6,002 nucleotides of DNA from Selenomonadaceae bacterium. GTDB lineage: Bacteria > Bacillota > Negativicutes > Selenomonadales > Selenomonadaceae. The stretch is taken from the NCBI GenBank assembly GCA_016286075.1, contig JAEERZ010000142.1, positions 1 to 6,002 of the forward strand. The letters are read 5' to 3'. Below the pieces are notes generated by a model, which saw nothing but the letters and a program-made list of their open reading frames with translations, did no database searches and was not told the origin of the DNA. Shown piece by piece: positions 1 to 6,002 of the stretch. The translations under genes were made by a program, and so were the position numbers. Position 1 is the first letter of the stretch, and each line of letters opens with the position of its first letter.

Positions 1-1443
1 CTTCCGGATTGTTTCGCGGAGCGCCACCTTCGGCTCGCGGAAATCGACTTCGGCGCCGTACTTCCTCTGGATGCGCTCCTTCAGGATCTCAAGCTGCACC
101 TCGCCGACGCCGCGCACCAGCGTTTCCTTCGTCTCCTTGTTCTTCACAAGCTGGATTGTCGGGTCCTGATCGCCTTCCTTGCCGATGGCGGAGAACACCT
201 TGTCCTCTTCGCCCTTCTTCGCCGGATAAGCGGCGAAAACCATCATCGAGCCCGGATACGCGGGCGGCTCGAACAGAATCGGCGAAGATTTGTCCGCCAG
301 CGTGTCGCCGGTCTTCGTGGCCGTCAGCTTCGCCACCGCCACGAGATCGCCGGCATGAGCCGTCGTCAGCGGAATCTGCTGCTTACCCTGCATCGTCATC
401 AGGCCGGACACGCGCTCTTCCGTATCACGATTTACATTATAATAAGTGGCGTCGCCCTTCATCGTGCCGGAGACGACCCGCAGGAACGTCAAACGACCGA
501 CGAACGGGTCCACGATGGTCTTGAACACCTGCGCCGCGAACGGGCCGTCCGTTCCGCGCTCCACCGGGTCTTCCGTCTTCGGGTCGGTGCCGATGAACGT
601 CCGCTCTTCCGGCGACGGCATCAACGCGCCCAGACCCTTCAAAAGTTTCTTCACGCCGATATTCTGGAGCGCCGAGCCGCAGAACACCGGGAACACCTTC
701 GCCGCGCGCACGCCTTTCGCCAGCGCCTCGCGGATCTCGTCCTCGGGGATCTCCTCGCCCTCCAGGAATTTCTCCATCAGCGTGTCGTCAAAATCCGACA
801 GCGCCTCGATCAGGTTCTGCCGCGCTTCCTCCACGGCCTCCTGCATGAACTCGGGAATATCCGCCACCAGTTCTTCGTCCTCATGGGTGACGATCTTCAT
901 ATGCAGCGTCAAAAGGTCGGCCACGCCCTGGAACGTGTCCTCCTTGCCGATGGGCAACTGGACGGGGACGATGCCCGATCCGAAACGCGCCCGGAGCTCG
1001 TCCACCGCACGCTCGAAATCCGCATGCTCGCGGTCCATCTTGTTGACGAAGATCGCCCGGGGCAGGCCCAAATCCTCTACCGTCAGCCACGCCTTCTCCG
1101 TGCCCGTCTCCATGCCGCTGGGAGCGGAAACCACGATCAGCGCCGAATCAGAAACTGTCAGCGCCGAAATCATCTCGCCGACGAAGTCGGGATAGCCCGG
1201 CGTGTCGATAAAATTCAGCTTGCAGCCGCGCCACTCGACGGCAGCCAGCGCGCTGGAAATACTCAGTTTGCGCTTGCTCTCCTCCGGCTCGTAGTCGAGA
1301 GCCGAAGTCCCGTCGTCCACCTTGCCGAGGCGACGCGCCGCGCCCGCGTTGAAAAGCGCCGCGTCCAAAACGCTCGTCTTTCCCGTCCGGCCATGGCCGA
1401 TGACGGCGATATTCCGTAAATCTGCGCTTTGATATTCCTGCAT
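1..1443 (-). CDS. fusA: Elongation factor G-like GTPase (EF-G2 type), 3' part outside window
   Basis: This is the N-terminal 481 residues of a translational GTPase. The reading frame is open from the ATG at 1443-1441 to the left edge, and roughly 200 residues should lie beyond it if the protein has the usual EF-G length of about 690. Seen: P-loop GHGRTGKT (16-23), switch I ending in KLSI (59-62), G3 box DTPGYPDFVGE (80-90) and G4 NKMD (134-137). The beta-barrel domain II covers roughly 285-370, and domain III starts near 375 with VRGVGEVQLEILKERI. The wording around the P-loop and the LGKVDDGTSALDYEPEE stretch (39-55) resembles the EF-G2/FusA2 paralogue group rather than the canonical EF-G that drives translocation. 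The catalytic His of DTPGH is Tyr84 here, as known in that group. AGGAGG at 1451-1456, 7 bases upstream, fixes the start. It is transcribed divergently from the sensor operon. Whether it is the cell's main EF-G or a paralogue cannot be settled here. Confidence 0.93.
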   Translation of the reverse strand, partial: MQEYQSADLRNIAVIGHGRTGKTSVLDAALFNAGAARRLGKVDDGTSALDYEPEESKRKLSISSALAAVEWRGCKLNFIDTPGYPDFVGEMISALTVSDSALIVVSAPSGMETGTEKAWLTVEDLGLPRAIFVNKMDREHADFERAVDELRARFGSGIVPVQLPIGKEDTFQGVADLLTLHMKIVTHEDEELVADIPEFMQEAVEEARQNLIEALSDFDDTLMEKFLEGEEIPEDEIREALAKGVRAAKVFPVFCGSALQNIGVKKLLKGLGALMPSPEERTFIGTDPKTEDPVERGTDGPFAAQVFKTIVDPFVGRLTFLRVVSGTMKGDATYYNVNRDTEERVSGLMTMQGKQQIPLTTAHAGDLVAVAKLTATKTGDTLADKSSPILFEPPAYPGSMMVFAAYPAKKGEEDKVFSAIGKEGDQDPTIQLVKNKETKETLVRGVGEVQLEILKERIQRKYGAEVDFREPKVALRETIRK

Positions 1444-1524
1444 TCCGATCCCTCCTACATTGGAAATGCCTCCTGATTCAGTCGACATTTCTCGCGTATC
1501 TATAATATTCGTCCTTTTTCAGAC

Positions 1525-1560
1525 ATTTCCTTCTTTTTTTTGCAAAAAGCGGAAGAAAAT
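1525..1560. repeat. 36-base imperfect palindrome, candidate operator
   Basis: The two 18-base halves match at 14 of 18 positions around a centre between 1542 and 1543. The core TTTTTGCAAAAA (1537-1548) is a perfect 12-base palindrome. It is flanked after 3 unmatched bases by CTTC (1530-1533) and GAAG (1552-1555), and after one more mismatch by ATTT (1525-1528) and AAAT (1557-1560). There is no natural loop, so it looks more like a protein-binding DNA site than an RNA hairpin. Its position between divergent genes suits an operator. Low-complexity A/T tracts inflate chance symmetry, so function is only an inference. Confidence 0.4.
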
Positions 1561-1656
1561 AAAAACGACCTGAAAATCCGCTCCTGCAGACGAGTCCCCC
1601 GCCTAAGGAACGCTAAAACAGACGCAAAATAATATTTCCCCCTGTATTGGATGCAG

Positions 1657-1685
1657 TTGATTTTTCAGCAAAACCGTGAGAAAAT
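1657..1685 (+). promoter_or_regulatory. Candidate sigma-70 promoter for the BMP-kinase operon
   Basis: TTGATT (1657-1662, four of six consensus -35 bases) is followed after exactly 17 bases by GAAAAT (1680-1685, four of six consensus -10 bases). A start near 1692 would give a leader of about 87 bases before the ATG at 1779. It would place the first predicted stem-loop right at the 5' end of the transcript. The match is moderate and unproven. Confidence 0.3.
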
Positions 1686-1692
1686 GACAATG

Positions 1693-1749
1693 GTGCGGTG
1701 TTTGCCCGCGCCGTCGCGTCACGCCGAATTGCCGAACGGCGGCAGACGC
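1693..1749 (+). promoter_or_regulatory. Predicted paired stem-loops in the leader of the BMP gene
   Basis: Two adjacent hairpins can be drawn by hand. The first pairs GTGCGG (1693-1698) with CCGCGC (1706-1711), with one G-U pair and a 7-base loop. The second pairs GCGTC (1716-1720) with GACGC (1745-1749) and CGCCG (1722-1726) with CGGCG (1737-1741), separated by a small asymmetric internal loop and closed by a 10-base loop. No U-run follows, so this is not an intrinsic terminator. The structure ends 16 bases before the ribosome-binding site. It matches no riboswitch class I can name. GC-rich sequence forms such stems by chance, so regulatory function is speculative. Confidence 0.3.
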
Positions 1750-1765
1750 CTGCGAAGGTATGTTT

Positions 1766-1771
1766 AAGGAG
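1766..1771 (+). promoter_or_regulatory. Ribosome-binding site fixing the BMP protein start
   Basis: AAGGAG lies 7 bases before the ATG at 1779, an ideal spacing. It decides against an in-frame GTG at 1698, whose extra 27 residues are Arg-rich, have no ribosome-binding site in front and would sit on the predicted leader structure. Confidence 0.85.
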
Positions 1772-1778
1772 CACGACC

Positions 1779-2900
1779 ATGCCCAATAACAGGAAGAAAA
1801 TAAAACGCCGCCTCATCCGCTGGCTCACGCCCATACTGCTTGCCGCCGCGGGTTTGGTTTTGCTCGCTCTGGTTTTCCGCGTCGGCGCCGGCGAGCCGGA
1901 GCCGGCCAAACCGAACGTGGGCCTCGTGGTACTTGGCGACGTTCACCATCCCGGATGGAACGCGTCCAATTACGAGGGGATTCTTTCCGCCTGCGACAAG
2001 CTGGGCGCGAATCTCATCGTGCGCGACCATGTGGCGGAGCGCAGCGGCGAATGCCTGAAAGCCGTCCGGGAACTTGCCGCGAAGGACTGCAAATTGATCG
2101 TTCTCGCCAGCTTTTCCTATCCCGAGGAACTGCGTCCCTTTGCGAACGAATTCCCCGACGTGTTCTTCATCAATATGTCCTCCAAATCTTACACGTCGAA
2201 TATGGCCACCTATTTCCCCCGCATGTACCAGGGGCGCTATCTGTCGGGGGCGCTGGCGGGCATGCGCTCGAAATCCGGCGTGATCGGCTATGTGGCCGCC
2301 ATGCCCAACGCGGAAGTCCTCCGGGGCATCAACGCGTTTTTGCTGGGCGCCCGCCGGATAAACCCCAACGCCCGGGTCGTCGTGGCATGGACGAATTCCT
2401 GGGAAGACCCGGAGCGGGAAAGCCTTTTGACGGAGCGCTTGATCCGTGAGGCGGGCGCCGATTTCATCACCTATCATCAGGACGACGCGTCGGCGGCGGA
2501 AACGGCGAATCGGCTCGGCGTTGAATCCGTCATGTACAACGCCCCGATTCCCGAAGGGCTACGACACGTACTGTGTTCCGTCAACTGCCGCTGGGACATT
2601 TTTTACCACAACATCCTCCGCAATCATCTGAAGGGCGAGCTGCGCGTGATGAGAACCAGCTGGATCGGCGTAGACCAAAACGCGGTACTGCTGTCCTCCC
2701 TTTCGTCGGAAATCACGCCGGAAATGCGGGCGAAACTGGATACGATCCGACTGGATCTGGTCAATCACATGCTGATTTTCCGGGGTCCGCTGTATGACAA
2801 TCAGAACGTCCTGCGCTGCAAAGCGGACGAAGTCATCGGCGACGATACGCTGCTTATGGATATAAACTGGCTGATAAGCGGGGTGACGACCCTTGAATGA
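1779..2900 (+). CDS. Membrane-anchored BMP-family solute-binding protein
   Basis: This 373-residue protein has the layout of a BMP (basic membrane protein, PnrA/Med-like) periplasmic-binding protein. BMP proteins characterised so far mostly bind nucleosides or purines; the ligand here is unknown. Seen: a basic N-terminus (KKIKRR), one hydrophobic segment at about 16-33 and no lipobox cysteine, so it is probably tethered by an uncleaved anchor or a non-lipoprotein signal. Family-like stretches follow in order: VGLVVLGDVHHPGW (47-60), YQGRYLSGALAGM then SGVIGYVAAMP in the middle, a NPNARVVVAWTNSW stretch, and near the C-terminus FRGPLYDNQ and LLMDINWLISGV. The gene ends inside the start of the kinase gene, so the two are probably translationally coupled. 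No transporter ATPase or permease is adjacent, which favours a sensory role over uptake. The family call is strong; the sensing role is inferred. Confidence 0.88.
   Translation: MPNNRKKIKRRLIRWLTPILLAAAGLVLLALVFRVGAGEPEPAKPNVGLVVLGDVHHPGWNASNYEGILSACDKLGANLIVRDHVAERSGECLKAVRELAAKDCKLIVLASFSYPEELRPFANEFPDVFFINMSSKSYTSNMATYFPRMYQGRYLSGALAGMRSKSGVIGYVAAMPNAEVLRGINAFLLGARRINPNARVVVAWTNSWEDPERESLLTERLIREAGADFITYHQDDASAAETANRLGVESVMYNAPIPEGLRHVLCSVNCRWDIFYHNILRNHLKGELRVMRTSWIGVDQNAVLLSSLSSEITPEMRAKLDTIRLDLVNHMLIFRGPLYDNQNVLRCKADEVIGDDTLLMDINWLISGVTTLE
2880..2886 (+). promoter_or_regulatory. Weak ribosome-binding site inside the BMP gene, before the kinase TTG start
   Basis: GGGGTGA shares GGTGA with the 3' part of the ideal TAAGGAGGTGA site and ends 6 bases before the TTG at 2893. 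It supports TTG as the kinase start, overlapping the upstream TGA (2898-2900). The next in-frame ATG, at 2920, has only a CGGA (2909-2912) at workable distance. Confidence 0.45.
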
Positions 2901-5433
2901 TTTGCAAACGGAACGGTGGATGCCGAAAATCATCGTACAGATCTGCGCGCTCATCGCGATTTTCGTCGCCCTGGCCATTTGGCTGCAGATGCGTTCCGCA
3001 TCGCTGATGATTTCCTCTTTGGAAAATTTAGTCTCCCATCAGGCGACGGACGTCGCTTTGCTGATGGAAAAGCAATTCCAGGAGGAGCTTTCCGTGCTTT
3101 CGTTGGCCGCCGACTGTATGGAGCCGTCCCCGGGGGACGAGGCCCAGGCGCGCATCCTGAAAGAGCTGCGCGGTCCCGACGCGGGCGTTTCCGTGGGCGT
3201 GATTTCCATCGACGGGGAATCCGTCCTCGGCGACGTCCTGCCCTATCGTTCTTTCAAAAGCCTTCCCACGGCGATGCACGGGCACCCCGTGGTAGACTAC
3301 CGCGAGGGTTACGGCATGATTTTCGCCGTCCCGATCATGCGCGGCGGCAACGTCTGCGGCGTACTGTGCCGCCTTTACTCCGAAAAAATGATTCCCTGGC
3401 GCTTCCGCATGACGGCTCCCGAATCCTCCATGCGGCTGCTGCTGCAGGACAGGAGCGGGCAGATGATTGTGCCGTTCCGTGCATACGGCGACGAGGACGA
3501 CGCTTTCTTCAAATCATCAGAAGCGCGGGAAACTTTCACCCGCCTCCGCACGCAGTTGGAATCGCAGCGGGCCGCGTCGGCCTATCTAAAGCAGGACGGA
3601 AAACAGTATTTCCTTTTCGCCTCGGATCTGCCCCACGCCAACTGCACCGTGACGGGCTACGTTCCCTGGTCGTCGGTGGCCGGCCTCGTGACCGACGTTT
3701 TTTCCCGCGCCATACGGGTCGCCGCCGTTTTGCTGATGATTTTCCTGTCGGCGGGCGCCTATTTGGTCGTGACGCGGGAAAAAGCCGCCCGAAGCGAGGC
3801 GCTGGAAAAAGAGAAAGAACTGGCGGACCGCGCCAGCCAAGCCAAGAGCGAATTCCTCGCCAGCATGAGCCACGAGATACGCACGCCGATCAATACGATG
3901 CTGGGCATGAACGAGATGATCCTGCGGAAGGCGAAGGACGCGACGGTGACCCGCTACGCGCGAAGCATCCGCACGGCGGGTTCCTCGCTGCTCTCCATCA
4001 TCAACGACATCCTCGATTTCTCCAAGATCGAGTCGGGCAAATTCCGCATCATAGAGACGGAATACCAGCTGTCGGAGCTGGTCCAGACAGTTTCCAGCAT
4101 GATGCGCCCGAGGGCCGAGGCAAAACAGTTGAATTTCCGCATCCGGGTAAACGCCGAAACGCCGAACTGCCTGTACGGGGATACGCGCCGCATCCAGCAG
4201 GTCCTCATAAACCTTTTGACCAACGCGATCAAATATACGGAGCGCGGCGACGTGGACTTTCTGGTTTCCTTTGCTCCGAGCTCCGATGAAGACACGACGG
4301 TTCTGCACTTTGTAATCCGCGACACGGGCATCGGCATCCGCGACGAGGACAAAGGGAAGGTGTTCGGCGGCTTTGAGCGGTTCGACATGCACAGGAACCA
4401 GCACGTGGAAGGCACCGGGCTCGGGCTTGCCATCACCCGCAATCTTGTGGAAATGATGAACGGCTCCATTTCCTTCGACAGCGTTTACGGCGAAGGCACC
4501 ACCTTTACCGTGACGCTTCCCCAAACGATCACCGCCCCGGCTCTCATCGGCGAGTATTCCGAGTCGGACGACGGCGAATCGCAGTCGGAGTACCACGTTT
4601 CTTTCATCGCTCCGAAGGCGGAAGTCCTGGCGGCGGACGACAACGAGATGAACCGCTTCGTGCTGGCGGAGCTGCTGAAAGACACGCAGATCAAGCTCGA
4701 CATGGTTTCCAACGGCGAAGAAGCTTTGCAGCGACTGCTGGTGAAACATTATGACGCGGTGCTGCTGGATCAGCGCATGGGCGGCATGAACGGCGTGGAA
4801 ACGCTGCGGGCCGCTTCGCGGCTGCCGAACTCGTTCGGGACGCCCTTCATCGTCCTGACGGCGGACGCAGACCTCGGAGCCAAAGAACGTTTCTTGCAGG
4901 AGGGCTTCTCGGATTATCTTTCCAAGCCTTTGGACTGCGCGATGCTGGAACGGACGCTGATGCGCCATCTGCCGCCGGAGAAAGTCCAACCCGCGCCGGA
5001 ACCTGAAACGCCCGCACCCACTCCTGTTCCTCCCGCTCCGCCGGAAGCTTCAGGCGATACCCCCGTCTTCGACCATGAAGCGGCGCTCAAATACAGCGCG
5101 GGCAACGAAAAAATCTTCCAGAAGTTAGCCGGCGTCTTCGCGGGCCTCCATGAAAAAAAGAGCGCGCAAATCGGGGAGCTCTTCGCCTCGGAAGATTGGA
5201 ACGCTTACACCGACGCCGTGCACTCCCTGAAATCCACCGCCCTGTCCGTGGGCGGACTCAGGCTCTCCGCGGCGGCGAAAGCGTCGGAAATGGCTGGCAA
5301 ACGATTCTTAGCGTCGGACGACCCGGAGGAAAAAGAAAAGGCCCTCGCGGAAATCCGCGCGAACCATGAAGCCTTGCTGCGCCTTTACGAAGAATTCGTC
5401 GCGGCGCTGCGGCAGGAAACGCCAATCCCATAA
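2893..5433 (+). CDS. Tripartite hybrid sensor histidine kinase (Cache-like sensor, HisKA-HATPase-REC-HPt)
   Basis: This is an 846-residue membrane kinase for a multistep phosphorelay. Residues 13-31 and about 275-293 are membrane helices. They bracket an extracytoplasmic region of some 240 residues whose [20 protein letters not shown] stretch resembles Cache-type sensors. A short charged helix leads to the H-box SMSHEIRTP with phospho-acceptor His327. The ATPase domain shows the N-box NLLTNAIKY (Asn444), the G1 box DTGIGI (477-482), an F-box around GFERFD and the G2 box GTGLGL (507-512). The receiver has acidic Asp582/Asp583, phospho-acceptor Asp626 in [11 protein letters not shown], Thr656 and Lys678. 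A Pro-rich linker (about 697-725) joins an HPt domain with His777 in HSLKST. All catalytic residues are intact. The start is TTG at 2893 (8-base overlap with the BMP gene); ATG at 2920 would also keep the first helix. The partner response regulator is not in the window, so the output is unknown. Confidence 0.95.
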   Translation: MNDLQTERWMPKIIVQICALIAIFVALAIWLQMRSASLMISSLENLVSHQATDVALLMEKQFQEELSVLSLAADCMEPSPGDEAQARILKELRGPDAGVSVGVISIDGESVLGDVLPYRSFKSLPTAMHGHPVVDYREGYGMIFAVPIMRGGNVCGVLCRLYSEKMIPWRFRMTAPESSMRLLLQDRSGQMIVPFRAYGDEDDAFFKSSEARETFTRLRTQLESQRAASAYLKQDGKQYFLFASDLPHANCTVTGYVPWSSVAGLVTDVFSRAIRVAAVLLMIFLSAGAYLVVTREKAARSEALEKEKELADRASQAKSEFLASMSHEIRTPINTMLGMNEMILRKAKDATVTRYARSIRTAGSSLLSIINDILDFSKIESGKFRIIETEYQLSELVQTVSSMMRPRAEAKQLNFRIRVNAETPNCLYGDTRRIQQVLINLLTNAIKYTERGDVDFLVSFAPSSDEDTTVLHFVIRDTGIGIRDEDKGKVFGGFERFDMHRNQHVEGTGLGLAITRNLVEMMNGSISFDSVYGEGTTFTVTLPQTITAPALIGEYSESDDGESQSEYHVSFIAPKAEVLAADDNEMNRFVLAELLKDTQIKLDMVSNGEEALQRLLVKHYDAVLLDQRMGGMNGVETLRAASRLPNSFGTPFIVLTADADLGAKERFLQEGFSDYLSKPLDCAMLERTLMRHLPPEKVQPAPEPETPAPTPVPPAPPEASGDTPVFDHEAALKYSAGNEKIFQKLAGVFAGLHEKKSAQIGELFASEDWNAYTDAVHSLKSTALSVGGLRLSAAAKASEMAGKRFLASDDPEEKEKALAEIRANHEALLRLYEEFVAALRQETPIP

Positions 5434-5484
5434 ATAACCGATGATTATTAACATTTTCCCATCATAAAAAGGAGGTTCATCAAA
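5434..5484 (+). other. Short gap between kinase and exported-protein gene
   Basis: This AT-rich gap of 51 bases holds a strong ribosome-binding site, AAGGAGG (5469-5475), 9 bases before the next ATG. I see no intrinsic terminator: the only inverted repeat is ATGAT (5441-5445) with ATCAT (5461-5465), five pairs with a 15-base loop and no T-run. No promoter pair with proper spacing was found, so read-through from the kinase gene is plausible. Confidence 0.55.
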
Positions 5485-6002
5485 ATGAACGTATGGAAAA
5501 AGACGGCCGCGGCGATTGCGGCAGCCGCGATGCTGACGGGAGCGCAGCCGGCAATGGCGGCGCAGGGGCTGGCCGAGGACGAGATATCGGCGGCGAAGAT
5601 CGAGGCGAACAAGCTCGTCCCGAAAAAACGCGTGGGTTTCGCTTACCGCTCCCACGCGGATGCGGAAGTGTCCGGGCGCACGCCGGACGAGAACAAGGAG
5701 CAGGAAGTCGAGGCGGAGGCGTATCTTTTGACTCCGTACTGCAACGTGATGAGCCTTCAGATCGAGCAGGGCCGCACAGGGCATGTGGATTTCGCCGCGC
5801 TGGAGGCGGCGGCGCAGACGTATCAGCTCCGCCTGCGGTTCTCCTGCCGCTCCCTCGACCGCGAAAGCCTGAAGAACGCGGTCGTCACCATCCGTCAGGG
5901 CCGGTTCCATGAGATCGAACCGACGGCACGACGCTATACGCTGGTACAGCGCGTGAAGGACTCCGACCTGGGCGGCGGCTCGACATGGAGCCGCGTCGGA
6001 CT
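5485..6002 (+). CDS. Exported protein of unknown function, N-terminal part
   Basis: The frame is open from the ATG at 5485 to the right edge (172 codons seen, 3' end missing). A strong AAGGAGG site 9 bases upstream supports the start. Residues 1-25 form a classic Sec signal peptide: basic MNVWKK, an Ala-rich hydrophobic core and an AMA cleavage site before Ala26. There is no lipobox, so the mature protein should be released to the cell envelope or outside. The mature part is charged and has only two cysteines in view, Cys86 and Cys121, which could form a disulfide. Stretches such as EVEAEAYLLTPY and the alternating pattern around YQLRLRFSC and NAVVTIRQGRF suggest beta-strands. I do not recognise a family. 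It lies 51 bases downstream of the kinase in the same direction and may share its transcript or be a target of the signalling system; neither is shown by the sequence. Confidence 0.85.
   Translation, partial: MNVWKKTAAAIAAAAMLTGAQPAMAAQGLAEDEISAAKIEANKLVPKKRVGFAYRSHADAEVSGRTPDENKEQEVEAEAYLLTPYCNVMSLQIEQGRTGHVDFAALEAAAQTYQLRLRFSCRSLDRESLKNAVVTIRQGRFHEIEPTARRYTLVQRVKDSDLGGGSTWSRVG

Larger units (their letters stand above)
1444..1778. other. Divergent intergenic region
   Basis: These 335 bases separate the divergent EF-G-like gene and the BMP-kinase operon and must hold the promoters of both. The stretch 1495-1690 is much richer in A and T than the flanking genes. It contains a 36-base imperfect palindrome (1525-1560), three copies of a TTTTTCAG-like word, a candidate plus-strand promoter (1657-1685) and two predicted stem-loops (1693-1749). 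An AT-rich block at 1501-1507 reads TATAAT on plus and TATTAT on minus, so it could serve as a -10 element for the EF-G-like gene, but I found no matching -35 at normal spacing on either strand. No convincing small gene or tRNA is visible. Confidence 0.8.

Noticed and set aside
355..1419. Long plus-strand open frame (354 codons) and smaller ones across the first 1.4 kb
   Set aside because: The translation is Arg/His-rich and low in recognisable motifs, and it lies entirely antisense to the clearly conserved EF-G-like gene.
1501..1506. Perfect TATAAT as a plus-strand promoter
   Set aside because: The best -35 match (TCGACA, 1482-1487) is only 13 bases away, too close. The next candidate at 18 bases has only three of six matches. 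A 270-base leader would also be long.
1621..1760. Possible riboswitch (a GCAAAACC stretch recalls the cyclic-di-GMP-I class)
   Set aside because: The remaining conserved segments and pairing of that class are missing, and no other riboswitch consensus fits.
1698..1778. N-terminal extension of the BMP protein from GTG at 1698
   Set aside because: There is no ribosome-binding site before it, the added residues are Arg-rich with no signal character, and the ATG at 1779 has an ideal AAGGAG.
1613..1909. 98-codon minus-strand open frame across the intergenic region
   Set aside because: It runs antisense over the signal anchor of the BMP gene and the leader. Its hydrophobic stretch arises from the opposite strand, and no ribosome-binding site or family resemblance was seen.
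3586..4989. 467-codon minus-strand open frame
   Set aside because: It is antisense to the kinase's catalytic and receiver domains, has an Arg/His/Gln-rich composition and no domain signature. It is a shadow of high-GC codon usage.
5434..5484. Terminator between kinase and exported-protein gene
   Set aside because: Only a five-pair AT-rich inverted repeat with a long loop and no T-run is present.
1..6002. CRISPR arrays, insertion sequences, tRNA or rRNA genes
   Set aside because: No regularly spaced repeats, transposase-like frames, terminal inverted repeats or RNA gene signatures were seen in the window.

Overview
The window is GC-rich bacterial DNA. It has strong AGGAGG-type ribosome-binding sites and densely packed genes. 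The codon choice, the type of EF-G paralogue and the sensory hybrid kinase would suit an anaerobic, relatively high-GC member of the Negativicutes (Selenomonas-like), with Synergistota as an alternative. This placement is an inference at low confidence, because no rRNA or other marker is present.

Layout. (1) Positions 1-1443, minus strand: the first 481 codons of an elongation factor G-like translational GTPase of the EF-G2 type, cut by the left edge. (2) Positions 1444-1778: a 335-base divergent intergenic region, more AT-rich than its surroundings. It carries a 36-base imperfect palindrome, a recurring TTTTTCAG word, a candidate plus-strand promoter and a potentially structured leader. (3) Positions 1779-2900, plus strand: a membrane-anchored solute-binding protein of the BMP (basic membrane protein/PnrA/Med-like) family. 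(4) Positions 2893-5433, plus strand, overlapping gene 3 by 8 bases: an 846-residue tripartite hybrid histidine kinase (TM, probable Cache-type sensor, TM, HisKA, HATPase, receiver, Pro-rich linker, HPt). (5) From 5485 to the right edge: the first 172 codons of an exported protein of unknown function with a clean signal peptide.

How the genes work together. The main point of interest is the overlapping BMP-protein/hybrid-kinase pair. No ABC transporter ATPase or permease lies next to the binding protein within the window, and its last codons overlap the kinase start. The simplest inference is that the anchored BMP protein works as a ligand-sensing partner of the kinase, by analogy with periplasmic binding proteins that signal to kinases (LuxP/LuxQ, TorT/TorS). 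The phosphorelay could run His327 -> Asp626 -> His777 and then to a response regulator that is not in the window. The exported protein downstream may be co-transcribed or be an output gene, but nothing visible proves this.
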